The notes: generated by a model from the sequence alone, not told the origin. A DNA stretch of 42,499 bases from Parvularcula sp. BBD 1991-13 (GCA_001657385.1 LYSZ01000014.1:1-42499); one strand, 5' to 3'. Counted from the first letter of the stretch, positions 33,129 through 40,998 are shown. Program-made: numbers and translations.

Positions 33129-33415
33129 GCCGCGTCCTTTCCGGCGTCGTCATCAAGCAAACCCTGCACATAGCCCGGCATGTCCAGCAACGCACGGGCC
33201 TGTGTCGCGTCGATCTTGGCGACGCCCATAGCCTCCATAACGCTACGGCCAAGGTCGCCCATCAGAATATCAACGTCTTCAATGATGCGCAGCCGTCTTA
33301 TCTTTCTGCCGACCGCCGTTAACGGCATGTCCAGCGCAACGCCGATCGCGGCTTGAGTCCAGTTCGATTTCCATAAAATTCGAAGCAAGCGGACCTTTTT
33401 ATCCGTCCACGCCAT
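33125..33415 (-). CDS. GcrA-like HTH protein
   Basis: The product is 96 residues from ATG 33415, which has a GGAGG site five bases upstream. Residues 1-42 (AWTDKKVRLLRILWKSNWTQ, AAIGVALDMPLTAVGRKIRR) resemble the DNA-binding N-terminus of GcrA, the alphaproteobacterial cell-cycle regulator that reads DNA methylation. The C-terminal half is unrelated. GcrA-type helices are also used in other HTH proteins, so the match is suggestive. It is in the replication operon downstream of the helicase. Confidence 0.6.
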   Translation of the reverse strand: MAWTDKKVRLLRILWKSNWTQAAIGVALDMPLTAVGRKIRRLRIIEDVDILMGDLGRSVMEAMGVAKIDATQARALLDMPGYVQGLLDDDAGKDAA

Positions 33416-35378
33416 TAGCGCCTCCATCATGTTTGTCGTCGAAATACCGCTCGAACAGGGGCGCGACGCGCACGCAAAGCCCGTGGGACTGCACGCCCTG
33501 GATACGCCCGCGCCGGTTTTCCCACAGATCGTCATCCATCTGCCGCAGCACCGACAACCAGGTTCCATCCGCGCCCGCGTGCGCCGCCCAATCCGTCTCG
33601 CGGAACAGTTTTGACAATTCCGGGTGAGAGCGGGGAATGAACAGCATCAGATTCGCCCATGTGATCCCGGTCGGCCGCTTCGTCACCGGGTCTAGGGGCG
33701 CGGTCAGGCCAAGCCCGATCTTGGCGAGCTGCGCCCTCGCGGCCTTGATGTCGGTTTTCTCGGCGTCTTCCGCCTCGCCGCTGTCGGTCAAGTGGTTGCG
33801 CAGCCTGCGGACCACTTCCACGGCCGACGGCATGGACGTATTCCTGATCGGCTCGCCGACCGCAAACAGCATGTGCTGAAAGCACTTCAACCAAGTGTCG
33901 ATCAACCCTTCCACCTCGACCATCGCATCGGGTCTCAGTTCGCCGCACCACTGCGCAAGGTCGCTTCCCTCGCCGTGCAAATCCTCCGTCTCCGGCATGT
34001 CGCCGCACACCGACGCCCATGCGCACGCAAGCAACGTCCCGAATTGCTGCGCGGTGCGGTTGCCGTGACCCTGCGCCTCCAGTTGATGCCGGAACATCAT
34101 CATCAGATTTTCAAACCGCGTCGCCGCTAGGCCGTCCTCATCGCCTTCCTCGCCGTCCGCTGAGGTCCATTCAACAAGGCGCTTCAGATATTCCCGCCCC
34201 AGAGTGCCGAGCCGTGTCACATTGCGCGCGGGCGGCGTCCCCGGACGGTCGAGTTTCTTCAGCTCAAGGATGGTCAGGCGGGAAAGATCCTGCCCCCGCA
34301 TCGAGGGCGGCGCGATCGCCGTGAACAGGAAACAGGACTGAATGATAAAATCCTGGCCTTTATGGTTCGCGCCGCCCCTCAGAATGCGCCCGCCCGATGA
34401 AGCCCGCCGCGCAAGCGTGATCACCGCTTGGGTTTTCGCCGAGCCGACCTCCGCCTCCATTTCATCGACGCCGACGCCAACGCTGTCATAGCCGAGATAC
34501 TGGTGCAGGCCCGCCGCCGTGGCGTCATGGGTTTCCACGAAAAAATCGCCGAGGACGCCCTTGACGTATTTTTGCAGCTCCGATTTGCCGACCGCCTTGT
34601 CGCCCGTCACGAACGTATTCGGCCGCCAAGACAGCCATCCGCCCAGCATCGCCGCGCCGATCCAGCCGAGCATCAGCCGCGCATCCGTCTCGCCCCGGCG
34701 CCAATTCCATGTGCGCAGATCGTCCAACATGATCTCGCCGCATGGGCGCTCGCCCTCGCTCGTGGCTGGGGCTGGCAGCTCCGGGCGCCAAACATAGACG
34801 TGCCCGTCATACTCCCCCGGCGGCAAGGGCGCGCCCCCGGCGACGATTTCCTCGCCCAAATGCAGGATCAGCTTCCCGTTCGCCGCGCGCCACGCCCCGC
34901 GTCCCCGCACAATATCAGACCCGTTGAACGCGCCTTTGTCGTGCGCGGCGTTGAACAGCGCGGCGACGGCCGCCTCATTCTTGTAGTTGTCCGGCGTATG
35001 GTTGCGCTCTTTGTCGAAACGCGGCCATGCGTGAACCAGAAACCCGATCGCCCCGGCGAACAGCGCATTCATGCGCCCCTTGCCGCATTTGTCGGCATGA
35101 AGGGTCGATATGCCGCCCCCGACATTCAGATAATAGAACGTCTCCCCGTCGCGGCCGAGCGGCTTGACCGGACACCATGGGGGCAAGTACCCGTCCGGTC
35201 CCGGCCGCCATGCGCCCGGCTCCACGATCTCGCCGCTGATCTCAACCGGCCCGTGGGTGTAGGTTTTCCAGAACCGCACCGGATCAAGGCGGCGCGCGCT
35301 TTTCAACGCATCCTTGGCCGCCCTTCGCGCTGCGTCTTTCGTCAATTTAATGACGTTATTGTCCTTGTCATCACTCAT
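33399..35378 (-). CDS. D5-like superfamily 3 helicase/ATPase
   Basis: The product is 659 residues. An N-terminal region precedes an ATPase with Walker A (TGDKAVGKS, 258-266) and a Walker B-like GVGVDEME (301-308), followed by GGRILRGGANHKGQDF and an arginine-finger candidate near RLTILELKK. This layout fits D5/primase-associated phage helicases. It overlaps the primase by eight bases and probably forms the phage replication initiator with it. No DNA polymerase is present in the window. Confidence 0.8.
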   Translation of the reverse strand: MSDDKDNNVIKLTKDAARRAAKDALKSARRLDPVRFWKTYTHGPVEISGEIVEPGAWRPGPDGYLPPWCPVKPLGRDGETFYYLNVGGGISTLHADKCGKGRMNALFAGAIGFLVHAWPRFDKERNHTPDNYKNEAAVAALFNAAHDKGAFNGSDIVRGRGAWRAANGKLILHLGEEIVAGGAPLPPGEYDGHVYVWRPELPAPATSEGERPCGEIMLDDLRTWNWRRGETDARLMLGWIGAAMLGGWLSWRPNTFVTGDKAVGKSELQKYVKGVLGDFFVETHDATAAGLHQYLGYDSVGVGVDEMEAEVGSAKTQAVITLARRASSGGRILRGGANHKGQDFIIQSCFLFTAIAPPSMRGQDLSRLTILELKKLDRPGTPPARNVTRLGTLGREYLKRLVEWTSADGEEGDEDGLAATRFENLMMMFRHQLEAQGHGNRTAQQFGTLLACAWASVCGDMPETEDLHGEGSDLAQWCGELRPDAMVEVEGLIDTWLKCFQHMLFAVGEPIRNTSMPSAVEVVRRLRNHLTDSGEAEDAEKTDIKAARAQLAKIGLGLTAPLDPVTKRPTGITWANLMLFIPRSHPELSKLFRETDWAAHAGADGTWLSVLRQMDDDLWENRRGRIQGVQSHGLCVRVAPLFERYFDDKHDGGANGVDG

Positions 35379-36477
35379 GCGCTTGGTCGATCTCGTTCCA
35401 GTCCTTGAAACCCGGCGGCGGAAACGCGACTTTCACCGTCCGCCCCTTCGCCCGAGACAGCATTTTCGCCTGCACGCGCGCAAGCGCGTCCTTCGCCGCC
35501 GCAGAAGCGTCATTCTCCGCACACAGCGTAACCTCCCCGGCGCAGTCCGGCGGGTCGATATTTCCCATGTTGTCGAGGGAATACGCGGCGCCGACGCGCC
35601 ATTCGGGAAAGAGCGAGGCCACCGAAAGCCCGTCTTCCAGACCCTCCGCGATCGCGAGCATGTCGTCCATGCCATGCTTGGCGTATGCGTCTTTCGGCGA
35701 AAGCCCGGATTTCCCCCGCGCCAGCATCATCATGGCGCCGCGCGGCGAGCCCAGAACGATGCGCCCCTTTTGCCCGATCTCGCGGTTCAACGCGCCGTCA
35801 GGCGTCAGAAAAGTCTGGTGGGTCGCGGTGATCCTGGCCGCGCGCGTCATCGCCGTGACGATGACATGATGCGAGCGCCAGTCCGGCGCATCGCGCATCC
35901 CATGGTTCCACCGAAATGCGGGATCATAGCGAACCGCATTCGGCCAATGCGCAAGCTTGGCGAGGTCAACGCCGCGATGATCGCGGAAATAGCGGTAAGG
36001 CAGATCGTCCACGGTGAGCGGCCGGGCGGCGAGCCAGCGCTTTGCCGCCTTTTCTTCCTTGGCGCGGCGTTCCTCGCCCTCGCGCGCCGCCTGCGCTTGG
36101 CGTTTCTCTCGGACTATGCGGCGCGCTTCCTCGATCGCCGCATCGTCCGCATCCGGCGCAACGCCGCCGAACCGGGCGCCGAACAGCAGCGCCTTGCGGA
36201 AATCCTTGCGCGCCGTCCAGTCATGAAAATAGCTGATCAGCGCCAGCGGATCGCCGCCGCGCTGACAGCCATAACAATAAAAATGATTGGTGTCCTCATA
36301 GATCGCAAAGGACGGCGTGCGGTCCTCGTGATCGCGAAAAACGCAGCGTGTGAACAGCGTCGAGCCCGAGCGATGAAACTCCCCGCCGAACTCCTCCGCG
36401 AGCCGCCGGATCGAAATCGACTCGTTGACGATCGCCGGATCGTAATGCGGCCCGCGCTTGTCGTCGTCCTTGGTCAC
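35371..36477 (-). CDS. CHC2 zinc-finger/Toprim primase
   Basis: The product is 368 residues from GTG 36477, which has a GAGG site and overlaps the previous stop. A CHC2-type zinc-binding domain uses Cys45, His50, Cys68 and Cys71 (FTRCVFRDH, FYCYGC). A Toprim domain follows with an AEGLEDGLS motif and CAENDASA, consistent with metal-binding acidic residues. It would synthesise primers for phage replication with the adjacent helicase. Confidence 0.85.
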   Translation of the reverse strand: MTKDDDKRGPHYDPAIVNESISIRRLAEEFGGEFHRSGSTLFTRCVFRDHEDRTPSFAIYEDTNHFYCYGCQRGGDPLALISYFHDWTARKDFRKALLFGARFGGVAPDADDAAIEEARRIVREKRQAQAAREGEERRAKEEKAAKRWLAARPLTVDDLPYRYFRDHRGVDLAKLAHWPNAVRYDPAFRWNHGMRDAPDWRSHHVIVTAMTRAARITATHQTFLTPDGALNREIGQKGRIVLGSPRGAMMMLARGKSGLSPKDAYAKHGMDDMLAIAEGLEDGLSVASLFPEWRVGAAYSLDNMGNIDPPDCAGEVTLCAENDASAAAKDALARVQAKMLSRAKGRTVKVAFPPPGFKDWNEIDQAHE

Positions 36478-36866
36478 GCCGCCTCGCCCGTCGCCATGAC
36501 GAGGCCGCGGCCCCGGATCGCTTCGCCGAGATCCGCAAACCAGCTTTCCATTTCCGGATGATCGTCGCGCAAATCCGCCATGCGGTCGCGCAACAGGCCC
36601 GCCGTCTTGCGTGCGACGCCGACCAGCGCCCCGGCGGCCGCCACCGAATACCCGGCATCCGTCACAAGCAGATAGATCGTCGCCGCCTTGGCCTTGGCCG
36701 CCGGGTCCGGCCATTTCACCGGGCGGCGCAGATCGGCGCGGCCGACATCGAAGCGGATCGCCGCCGAGCGCAGCACAAGCCCGGCCGTCGCCATGGACAG
36801 CGCGCGCTGCGCGGCGATGGCGTCTGCAAGCTCATCAAGACCCGGCGGCGCGGACAGCGTGGTCAT
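36474..36866 (-). CDS. Possible DnaA domain IV-like protein
   Basis: The product is 130 residues. The segment from about 58 to 110 (KAKAATIYLLVTDAGYSVAA, AGALVGVARKTAGLL, RDRMADLRDD) is reminiscent of the DnaA DNA-binding domain, though the conserved D-H-T/S-V signature is not intact. Immediately upstream of the primase, an origin-binding role would make sense. The fit is weak; it may be another helical HTH protein. Confidence 0.5.
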   Translation of the reverse strand: MTTLSAPPGLDELADAIAAQRALSMATAGLVLRSAAIRFDVGRADLRRPVKWPDPAAKAKAATIYLLVTDAGYSVAAAGALVGVARKTAGLLRDRMADLRDDHPEMESWFADLGEAIRGRGLVMATGEAA

Positions 36867-36869
36867 CGG

Positions 36870-37193
36870 TCAGTCATCATCCTTGTACTGATGGGGGGCC
36901 GCCGCCTCGCGCGTCGGCAACCGCATATTGCCAACATCGCCTTGCTCGATATCGGCGATCACCCACGCCGCGCGGCCGAGCGCGACCGCGCGGGGGCCGC
37001 CCGCCTCTTCCCGCATCACTTCATGCGCCGCCAGCATGGCGAGGCGGCACAGGCCCGGCCATCGCGTTTTCTGCGGATCGGCGCCGCCGCATCGCAATCG
37101 TGCAATCGCAAGATCGCGCCGCACGGCCGGGCTTTCAGGGCCGCCGCCATAGGCCGCGAGAGCCAGAAATAAGTCGCGCCATGGGGGCATCAT
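36870..37193 (-). CDS. Small unknown early protein
   Basis: The product is 107 residues. It carries YGGGPESPAVRRDLAIARLR and CRLAMLAAHEVMREEAGG and a short Asp-rich end. ATG 37193 has AAGGGG upstream and overlaps the preceding stop; a GTG at 37196 is also in frame. No family recognised. Confidence 0.6.
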   Translation of the reverse strand: MMPPWRDLFLALAAYGGGPESPAVRRDLAIARLRCGGADPQKTRWPGLCRLAMLAAHEVMREEAGGPRAVALGRAAWVIADIEQGDVGNMRLPTREAAAPHQYKDDD

Positions 37194-37465
37194 CACTGCA
37201 CCCCTTCATGGATTGAAGAGTACACGACGCTTTCGTCGCCGGTATTGATGTCGTTCAGCAAGGTTACGGTTTTGAGCGTCAGCATATTGACGAATTGACC
37301 TTGTTCTTCGGGCGACGCATCGGCGAGCAGGGTCGCGATCAAACTGGTAAAAACGTCGAGATAGAAAACCGCAGGTCTGGGTTCGGGTTCCATGGCGACA
37401 ATCGTTCGTTGGATCGCCTTCGCCAGCTCGTGCGTGCCGAGGGACAAGGTTTTTTCAATGGTCAT
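37193..37465 (-). CDS. Small unknown early protein
   Basis: The product is 90 residues from ATG 37465, with a GGAG site eight bases upstream that lies inside the preceding 42-residue gene. It is acidic and helical (HELAKAIQRTIVAMEPEPRP, then FTSLIATLLADASPEEQGQF). No family recognised. Confidence 0.62.
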   Translation of the reverse strand: MTIEKTLSLGTHELAKAIQRTIVAMEPEPRPAVFYLDVFTSLIATLLADASPEEQGQFVNMLTLKTVTLLNDINTGDESVVYSSIHEGVQ

Positions 37466-37583
37466 TACTTTTCTCCAGTCGTTTTTGAGAGCGGTGCAGC
37501 CAAAAAATCGCATAGAACAGCGCTGCAACTGAAATAGTTTGCAAACAGATTATAAGCGTCACCATGTAAGGAAGGGCGCTCAT
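37455..37583 (-). CDS. 42-residue single-pass membrane protein
   Basis: The gene has only 43 codons. ATG 37583 overlaps the HTH gene's stop (ATGA), and the stop at 37455 lies ten bases inside the next gene. The product has a short N-terminus, a hydrophobic helix at about residues 7-29 (MVTLIICLQTISVAALFYA) and a basic cytoplasmic tail (HRSQKRLEK). Tight overlaps on both sides and the membrane-protein pattern argue that it is real. The function is unknown; an early membrane protein could act in exclusion or in anchoring replication. Confidence 0.65.
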   Translation of the reverse strand: MSALPYMVTLIICLQTISVAALFYAIFWLHRSQKRLEKSNDH

Positions 37584-37933
37584 GCGGCGTTCCTTTCGTT
37601 CGATTTTTTCCGATAACGCGGGCGTTTGCCGATAGCGCTGATCCGGTCAGCCAAGACGCGCCGTTCGGCTTCCTTCATCGCCTGCAAGGTGGTGAGGGCG
37701 CGGATCAACCGCCGCATGGTGGCGCGCTGCCAGCGATGAGGATTTTGCTTGATCCGCCAGTAGGTGCTCTTGTCCACCTTCGCCGCCTTGCAGAGGGCGT
37801 AATCGGACAATCCGCTCATCGCCTTCGCCAGATCGACGAGGTGAAAGATTTCCGCCCGCAGGGCGATCTCCTCGGCGTCAGCTTTCCCTATTTTGGCGAG
37901 TTGGTTGCGTTCGGTCATTCCCGGCGTCACCAT
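37580..37933 (-). CDS. HTH regulator heading the leftward early operon
   Basis: The product is 117 residues from ATG 37933; ATG 37918 and an upstream GTG 37951 are also in frame. It has a helix-turn-helix pattern in the middle (LSDYALCKAAKVDKSTYWRI) and a basic C-terminus (KRPRYRKKSNER). It is divergent from the repressor across the operator region, the position of a cro- or antirepressor-type gene. The regulatory role is inferred. Confidence 0.72.
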   Translation of the reverse strand: MVTPGMTERNQLAKIGKADAEEIALRAEIFHLVDLAKAMSGLSDYALCKAAKVDKSTYWRIKQNPHRWQRATMRRLIRALTTLQAMKEAERRVLADRISAIGKRPRYRKKSNERNAA

Positions 37934-37984
37934 GCAAACGTGTGAATGCACTAAAAACGCCGATGATTTATTTTCGTCGTCAAG

Positions 37985-37996
37985 AGTAAATTTACT
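37985..37996. promoter_or_regulatory. AGTAAATTTACT palindrome in the switch region
   Basis: A perfect 12-bp palindrome, AGTAAATTTACT, lies between the divergent HTH gene and the repressor. It is a candidate operator for one of the two regulators and lies next to a TTGACG (minus strand) that may be a leftward -35 box. Confidence 0.6.
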
Positions 37997-38019
37997 AGGT
38001 GTACTGGCTTATCGATTCG

Positions 38020-38032
38020 CGCATAGTATGCG
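38020..38032. promoter_or_regulatory. CGCATA-G-TATGCG palindrome before the repressor
   Basis: A perfect 6-1-6 palindrome ends two bases before the repressor's probable GTG start (38035). It fits autoregulation of the repressor. The sequence differs from the palindrome at 37985, which suggests that two different proteins bind. Confidence 0.62.
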
Positions 38033-38034
38033 TT

Positions 38035-38613
38035 GTGAAAAAAACCGCCGATATTCAAAGCGATTGGGTCGATTGGCTCATGGCGACTTACGGGCTCGCC
38101 ATCGGGCCGCTCGCAACCAATGCCGGCATGGCCCACACGACACTCAAGCGCAAAGACAAGGACGGCTTTAAGGGCTTCAGCGTCAAGATCATCGACACGC
38201 TCAAGAAGCATTACAACGCCCCCGGCCCGATCGAGTGGAGCCTTGGTTATGGCGTTGAGGACGTCAGCCCCCTTAAAACCGCGCCCGAAGGCGTGATGAT
38301 CAAACCCGAAGGCGACAATCAAAGCCTTTGGGTCGTCAATACAAGGGCCTGCTCTCTGAAAGGATACGTTCCGGGCGACTACATCCTGCTTGAGCGCAGC
38401 GAGGCCTACGAAACTGGAAGCGTTGTCGTCGCGAGGGTTTACGATATGGGCGACCGCCGTGAGAAGAACGTCCTGCGCATTTACCGCGACACCTATCTCG
38501 TGCCTGGAAGCACCGATGATCGGGATCACGACGTATACTCCACCGACCCGGCGACTCTCACCATTTTCGGCGCCGCCGTCCTGTCAATGCGCCTTCCCCG
38601 AGCAAGGGGATAG
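38035..38613 (+). CDS. Phage repressor (HTH plus S24-like C-terminal domain)
   Basis: The product is 192 residues from GTG 38035; an upstream GTG at 37999 would place the operators inside the gene. The N-terminus is an HTH domain (DWLMATYGLAIGPLA, TNAGMAHTTLKRKDK). The C-terminus resembles the LexA/S24 fold (GYVPGDYILLERSEAYETGS, then VVVARVYD). By eye the catalytic serine position is a Cys-Ser (ACSLKGYVPGD) with unusual spacing and the catalytic lysine position reads VLRIYR. Self-cleavage is therefore doubtful. A perfect parS site follows the stop codon directly. Confidence 0.8.
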   Translation: MKKTADIQSDWVDWLMATYGLAIGPLATNAGMAHTTLKRKDKDGFKGFSVKIIDTLKKHYNAPGPIEWSLGYGVEDVSPLKTAPEGVMIKPEGDNQSLWVVNTRACSLKGYVPGDYILLERSEAYETGSVVVARVYDMGDRREKNVLRIYRDTYLVPGSTDDRDHDVYSTDPATLTIFGAAVLSMRLPRARG

Positions 38614-38629
38614 TGTTTCACGTGAAACA
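38614..38629. promoter_or_regulatory. parS: Canonical chromosomal-type parS site
   Basis: TGTTTCACGTGAAACA is a perfect 16-bp palindrome identical to the ParB-binding consensus conserved across bacteria. It starts one base after the repressor stop codon and precedes the excisionase-like gene. No CTPase ParB is encoded in the prophage, so the site would recruit the host's ParB. It has no U-run and is not a terminator. Confidence 0.9.
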
Positions 38630-38725
38630 TGCTCACAATTTTGAGTATTTTTGCACATTTCGGTTTGCTTTTTTTCTCACATCGCTAAAAGTTAACGCCA
38701 TCGATTCCTTATCGAGAGCGGCGAC

Positions 38726-39049
38726 ATGCTGGGCTTCAGCGACATTGCGGATGACGACCTACTGACCATCGAAGACGTGGCGAAGCGGTGCGGCTATGAT
38801 CACGCCTCATCGCTCTACCGCTTTTTAAAACGCAAAGGCGCGCCGCGCCCCCCGCGTTTCTTCCGCGCTCGATATCGCGGGGCGGACGTCAAGGCGTGGT
38901 TCGCGGCGCTGACGCATTACACGCAAGTTGCGGATCAGGTCGGCGCCGCGCCAGACGACGAGACGACCGACGAGACGGCTTGCGGAACTGTTGTCGAAAT
39001 CGACGCCGCGCACCGGCGAATGCTGGCGCGGTTGCGGGCGTGTACATAG
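38726..39049 (+). CDS. Excisionase-like HTH protein (AlpA type)
   Basis: The product is 107 residues. The N-terminal half is a winged-helix pattern (LTIEDVAKRCGYDHASSLYR, FLKRKGAPRPP, ADVKAWFA) typical of AlpA/excisionase DNA-binding proteins. The C-terminus is acidic. It immediately precedes the integrase. ATG 38726 has a GAGAGCGG site. Confidence 0.78.
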   Translation: MLGFSDIADDDLLTIEDVAKRCGYDHASSLYRFLKRKGAPRPPRFFRARYRGADVKAWFAALTHYTQVADQVGAAPDDETTDETACGTVVEIDAAHRRMLARLRACT

Positions 39050-39062
39050 ACGGCGTTATGTC

Positions 39063-40472
39063 ATGAGCAAACCAAGATCGAAAACCAATAACCTCACATG
39101 GTCGTTAAAAGGCCCCAAGGACAATAAGTTCTGGCTTGGCCGCTGGAATCCCGGCCCCGCCATACGGGCCAAAGGCTACAAGGGCGTCGATCTTTGGGCG
39201 GACGGCATCGCCTACACCCTTGAGGAATGCAAAGACAAAGGCTTCAACGAGCTTGTTGAGCTTAATCATCGCGGTAGCAAACCGCTTGCCCCCTCCCTCG
39301 CCATTCAGCTTGCCGAGCAACTGAATGCGATCGCTCTTGCAACGCCGACGAAAACTCAAGCAGAAGAGGAAAAAAAGCCCAACACAACACGGTCCGTAGT
39401 GGCTCGACCGAGGGTCAAGACAATGAATGATCTTTTTACAGACTATCTGGATAGCGATGAGTTCAAGGCGAAAGGCCCGAGCACGCGACAAGGATATGAG
39501 TCCTCGATCAAGCATCTGCGAATAGTGTACGGCCCGGAAAGACCCAAACACGTAACCGCAGAGCTGATCGAAGAGGTGTTTCGCACTGACCGCGATGCAC
39601 GCGGACACACAACCGCACACTACGCTTATGTTGTCCTGCGACTAGTGCTGAATTGGGGCCATACAAAAAACAGGTGGGCCAGCTATCTCCCGGCGCGCGA
39701 CACCTTTAATCAACTCGGCTTGCCAAAACCGGCTGGCCGCATTCGAGTCGCCTTTCCGGCAGAGCTTAATGCCATGATGCGGGCCTTTGACGATCCGGCG
39801 TCGATCTATGACGAGCTTGACCTACCGCAAGCCGAACGGGTGTTGCGCCCGCGCCGATCCGGCGGCGACGCGCTGATCATGATGCTCTGGACAGCTTGCC
39901 GTGTTCAGACCAGCCTGACGATGATCGAGGACGCCTACGAGAACGGCACGATCGTGTTTCGTCCCACCAAGACCGCAAAAACAACCGGCGTCATTCTGGA
40001 AATCCCGGTCCTCGGCGCCCTCAAACAACGCCTGCCGGAGATGATCCGCCGCAAGCGGGCAATCTTTCAAGACGTCGCCCCCTTCCGTGAACTGATCATT
40101 GATGAAACGTTGAAAAAACCCTACTGGCGACAAAGCAAAAAATCCGGCATTCGCCAGCACAAGCGTTTCAATGATCTATGGCGCGAGCGGCGCGCTCTCG
40201 CCGGCCGGATCGAGCCGCGCCTGATCGGCGCGACGACCGACCGCTTGGGCGATACGGTGCCCGAATTAAACGCACAGGATCTGCGCGACACGGCCATTAC
40301 ACGGCTGACCAATGCCGGGGCCGATCTCTGGCAATTGTGCGCTTGGCACGGGAGCAATCCTGAACACATGACCCAACTCGCCCAACACTATATTCAGATC
40401 GGTGAGAGCCACGCCGCTCAGGCGGGCGAAAAACTCGTGAAGATGGTAAATGCTCAAGGCATCGACTATTAA
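39063..40472 (+). CDS. int: Tyrosine integrase
   Basis: The product is 469 residues from ATG 39063. An N-terminal arm-binding part and a core-binding helical domain (about 120-205) precede the catalytic domain. The catalytic residues are Arg280 (TACR), a probable Lys303, Arg408 (QDLRDT), His429 (WHGS) and Tyr443 (QHYIQI). The usual first His of the HxxR motif is Gln here. The enzyme integrates the phage by site-specific recombination. The tRNA-Arg at 42201 is the obvious host target, but three genes lie between. Confidence 0.9.
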   Translation: MSKPRSKTNNLTWSLKGPKDNKFWLGRWNPGPAIRAKGYKGVDLWADGIAYTLEECKDKGFNELVELNHRGSKPLAPSLAIQLAEQLNAIALATPTKTQAEEEKKPNTTRSVVARPRVKTMNDLFTDYLDSDEFKAKGPSTRQGYESSIKHLRIVYGPERPKHVTAELIEEVFRTDRDARGHTTAHYAYVVLRLVLNWGHTKNRWASYLPARDTFNQLGLPKPAGRIRVAFPAELNAMMRAFDDPASIYDELDLPQAERVLRPRRSGGDALIMMLWTACRVQTSLTMIEDAYENGTIVFRPTKTAKTTGVILEIPVLGALKQRLPEMIRRKRAIFQDVAPFRELIIDETLKKPYWRQSKKSGIRQHKRFNDLWRERRALAGRIEPRLIGATTDRLGDTVPELNAQDLRDTAITRLTNAGADLWQLCAWHGSNPEHMTQLAQHYIQIGESHAAQAGEKLVKMVNAQGIDY

Positions 40473-40523
40473 CGCTATCTTCCGAGACGTTAGCGAATAG
40501 TTACCATATCGGCGCCTAGTCTT

Positions 40524-40550
40524 TCCTCCGTGAAGAAACTCAACGGAGGA
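40524..40550 (+). promoter_or_regulatory. Hairpin hiding the ribosome-binding site of 40555
   Basis: TCCTCCGT (40524-40531) is the perfect complement of ACGGAGGA (40543-40550), with an 11-base loop. The downstream arm contains the GGAGGA ribosome site four bases before ATG 40555. In the mRNA the site would be paired, so translation of the accessory gene may require unfolding (temperature, a protein or upstream translation). Confidence 0.65.
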
Positions 40551-40554
40551 CTAC

Positions 40555-40998
40555 ATGACGCATACCAGTGAAGCCGATCGCACTCTCCAGAAGGAACAAA
40601 GAACCCTGCTCGTCGCCGAACGAGCCTTGATCCAGTTGGCGGAAAAAGACCGCTCAAAGCTGACACCGGCTGAAGTCGCTCGCCTTCAACGCGCCTTGAA
40701 CCGCCTTCCGGCCGCAGCCGAAAGCGCCCTCGCCAAGCTCGGCCCCTTCAAAGGCCGGAACGAGGTTGCAGCCTGCGCCACAGCCGCGTCAGCTCTGGCT
40801 GCCAGCCTCTCCAGCGCGGCGGCCGGCGAACTCGATGTGCAGGCGCTTGACGCTGAACTTGTTGACGTGGCAGAGGCAGTTACCAATAATCACGTCATGT
40901 TAGAAATCGCTGCCCGTAGCTACGATGTATGGTTCTACGTCAGCGGCGGCGACAAGTCGAAGACTGCGGAAGTCGTAAAATCACTATTGGGCTTTTGA
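40555..40998 (+). CDS. Unknown helical accessory protein
   Basis: The product is 147 residues, nearly all helix, with a central alanine-rich segment (CATAASALAASLSSAAAGEL). No family recognised. It is preceded by the SD-sequestering hairpin and overlaps the start of the membrane protein gene at its stop. A lysogenic-conversion role is possible by position between integrase and tRNA. Confidence 0.6.
   Translation: MTHTSEADRTLQKEQRTLLVAERALIQLAEKDRSKLTPAEVARLQRALNRLPAAAESALAKLGPFKGRNEVAACATAASALAASLSSAAAGELDVQALDAELVDVAEAVTNNHVMLEIAARSYDVWFYVSGGDKSKTAEVVKSLLGF

Noticed and set aside
38614-38629. The parS palindrome as a transcription terminator of the repressor gene
   Set aside because: No U-run follows, and the sequence is identical to the parS consensus rather than a generic GC-rich hairpin.
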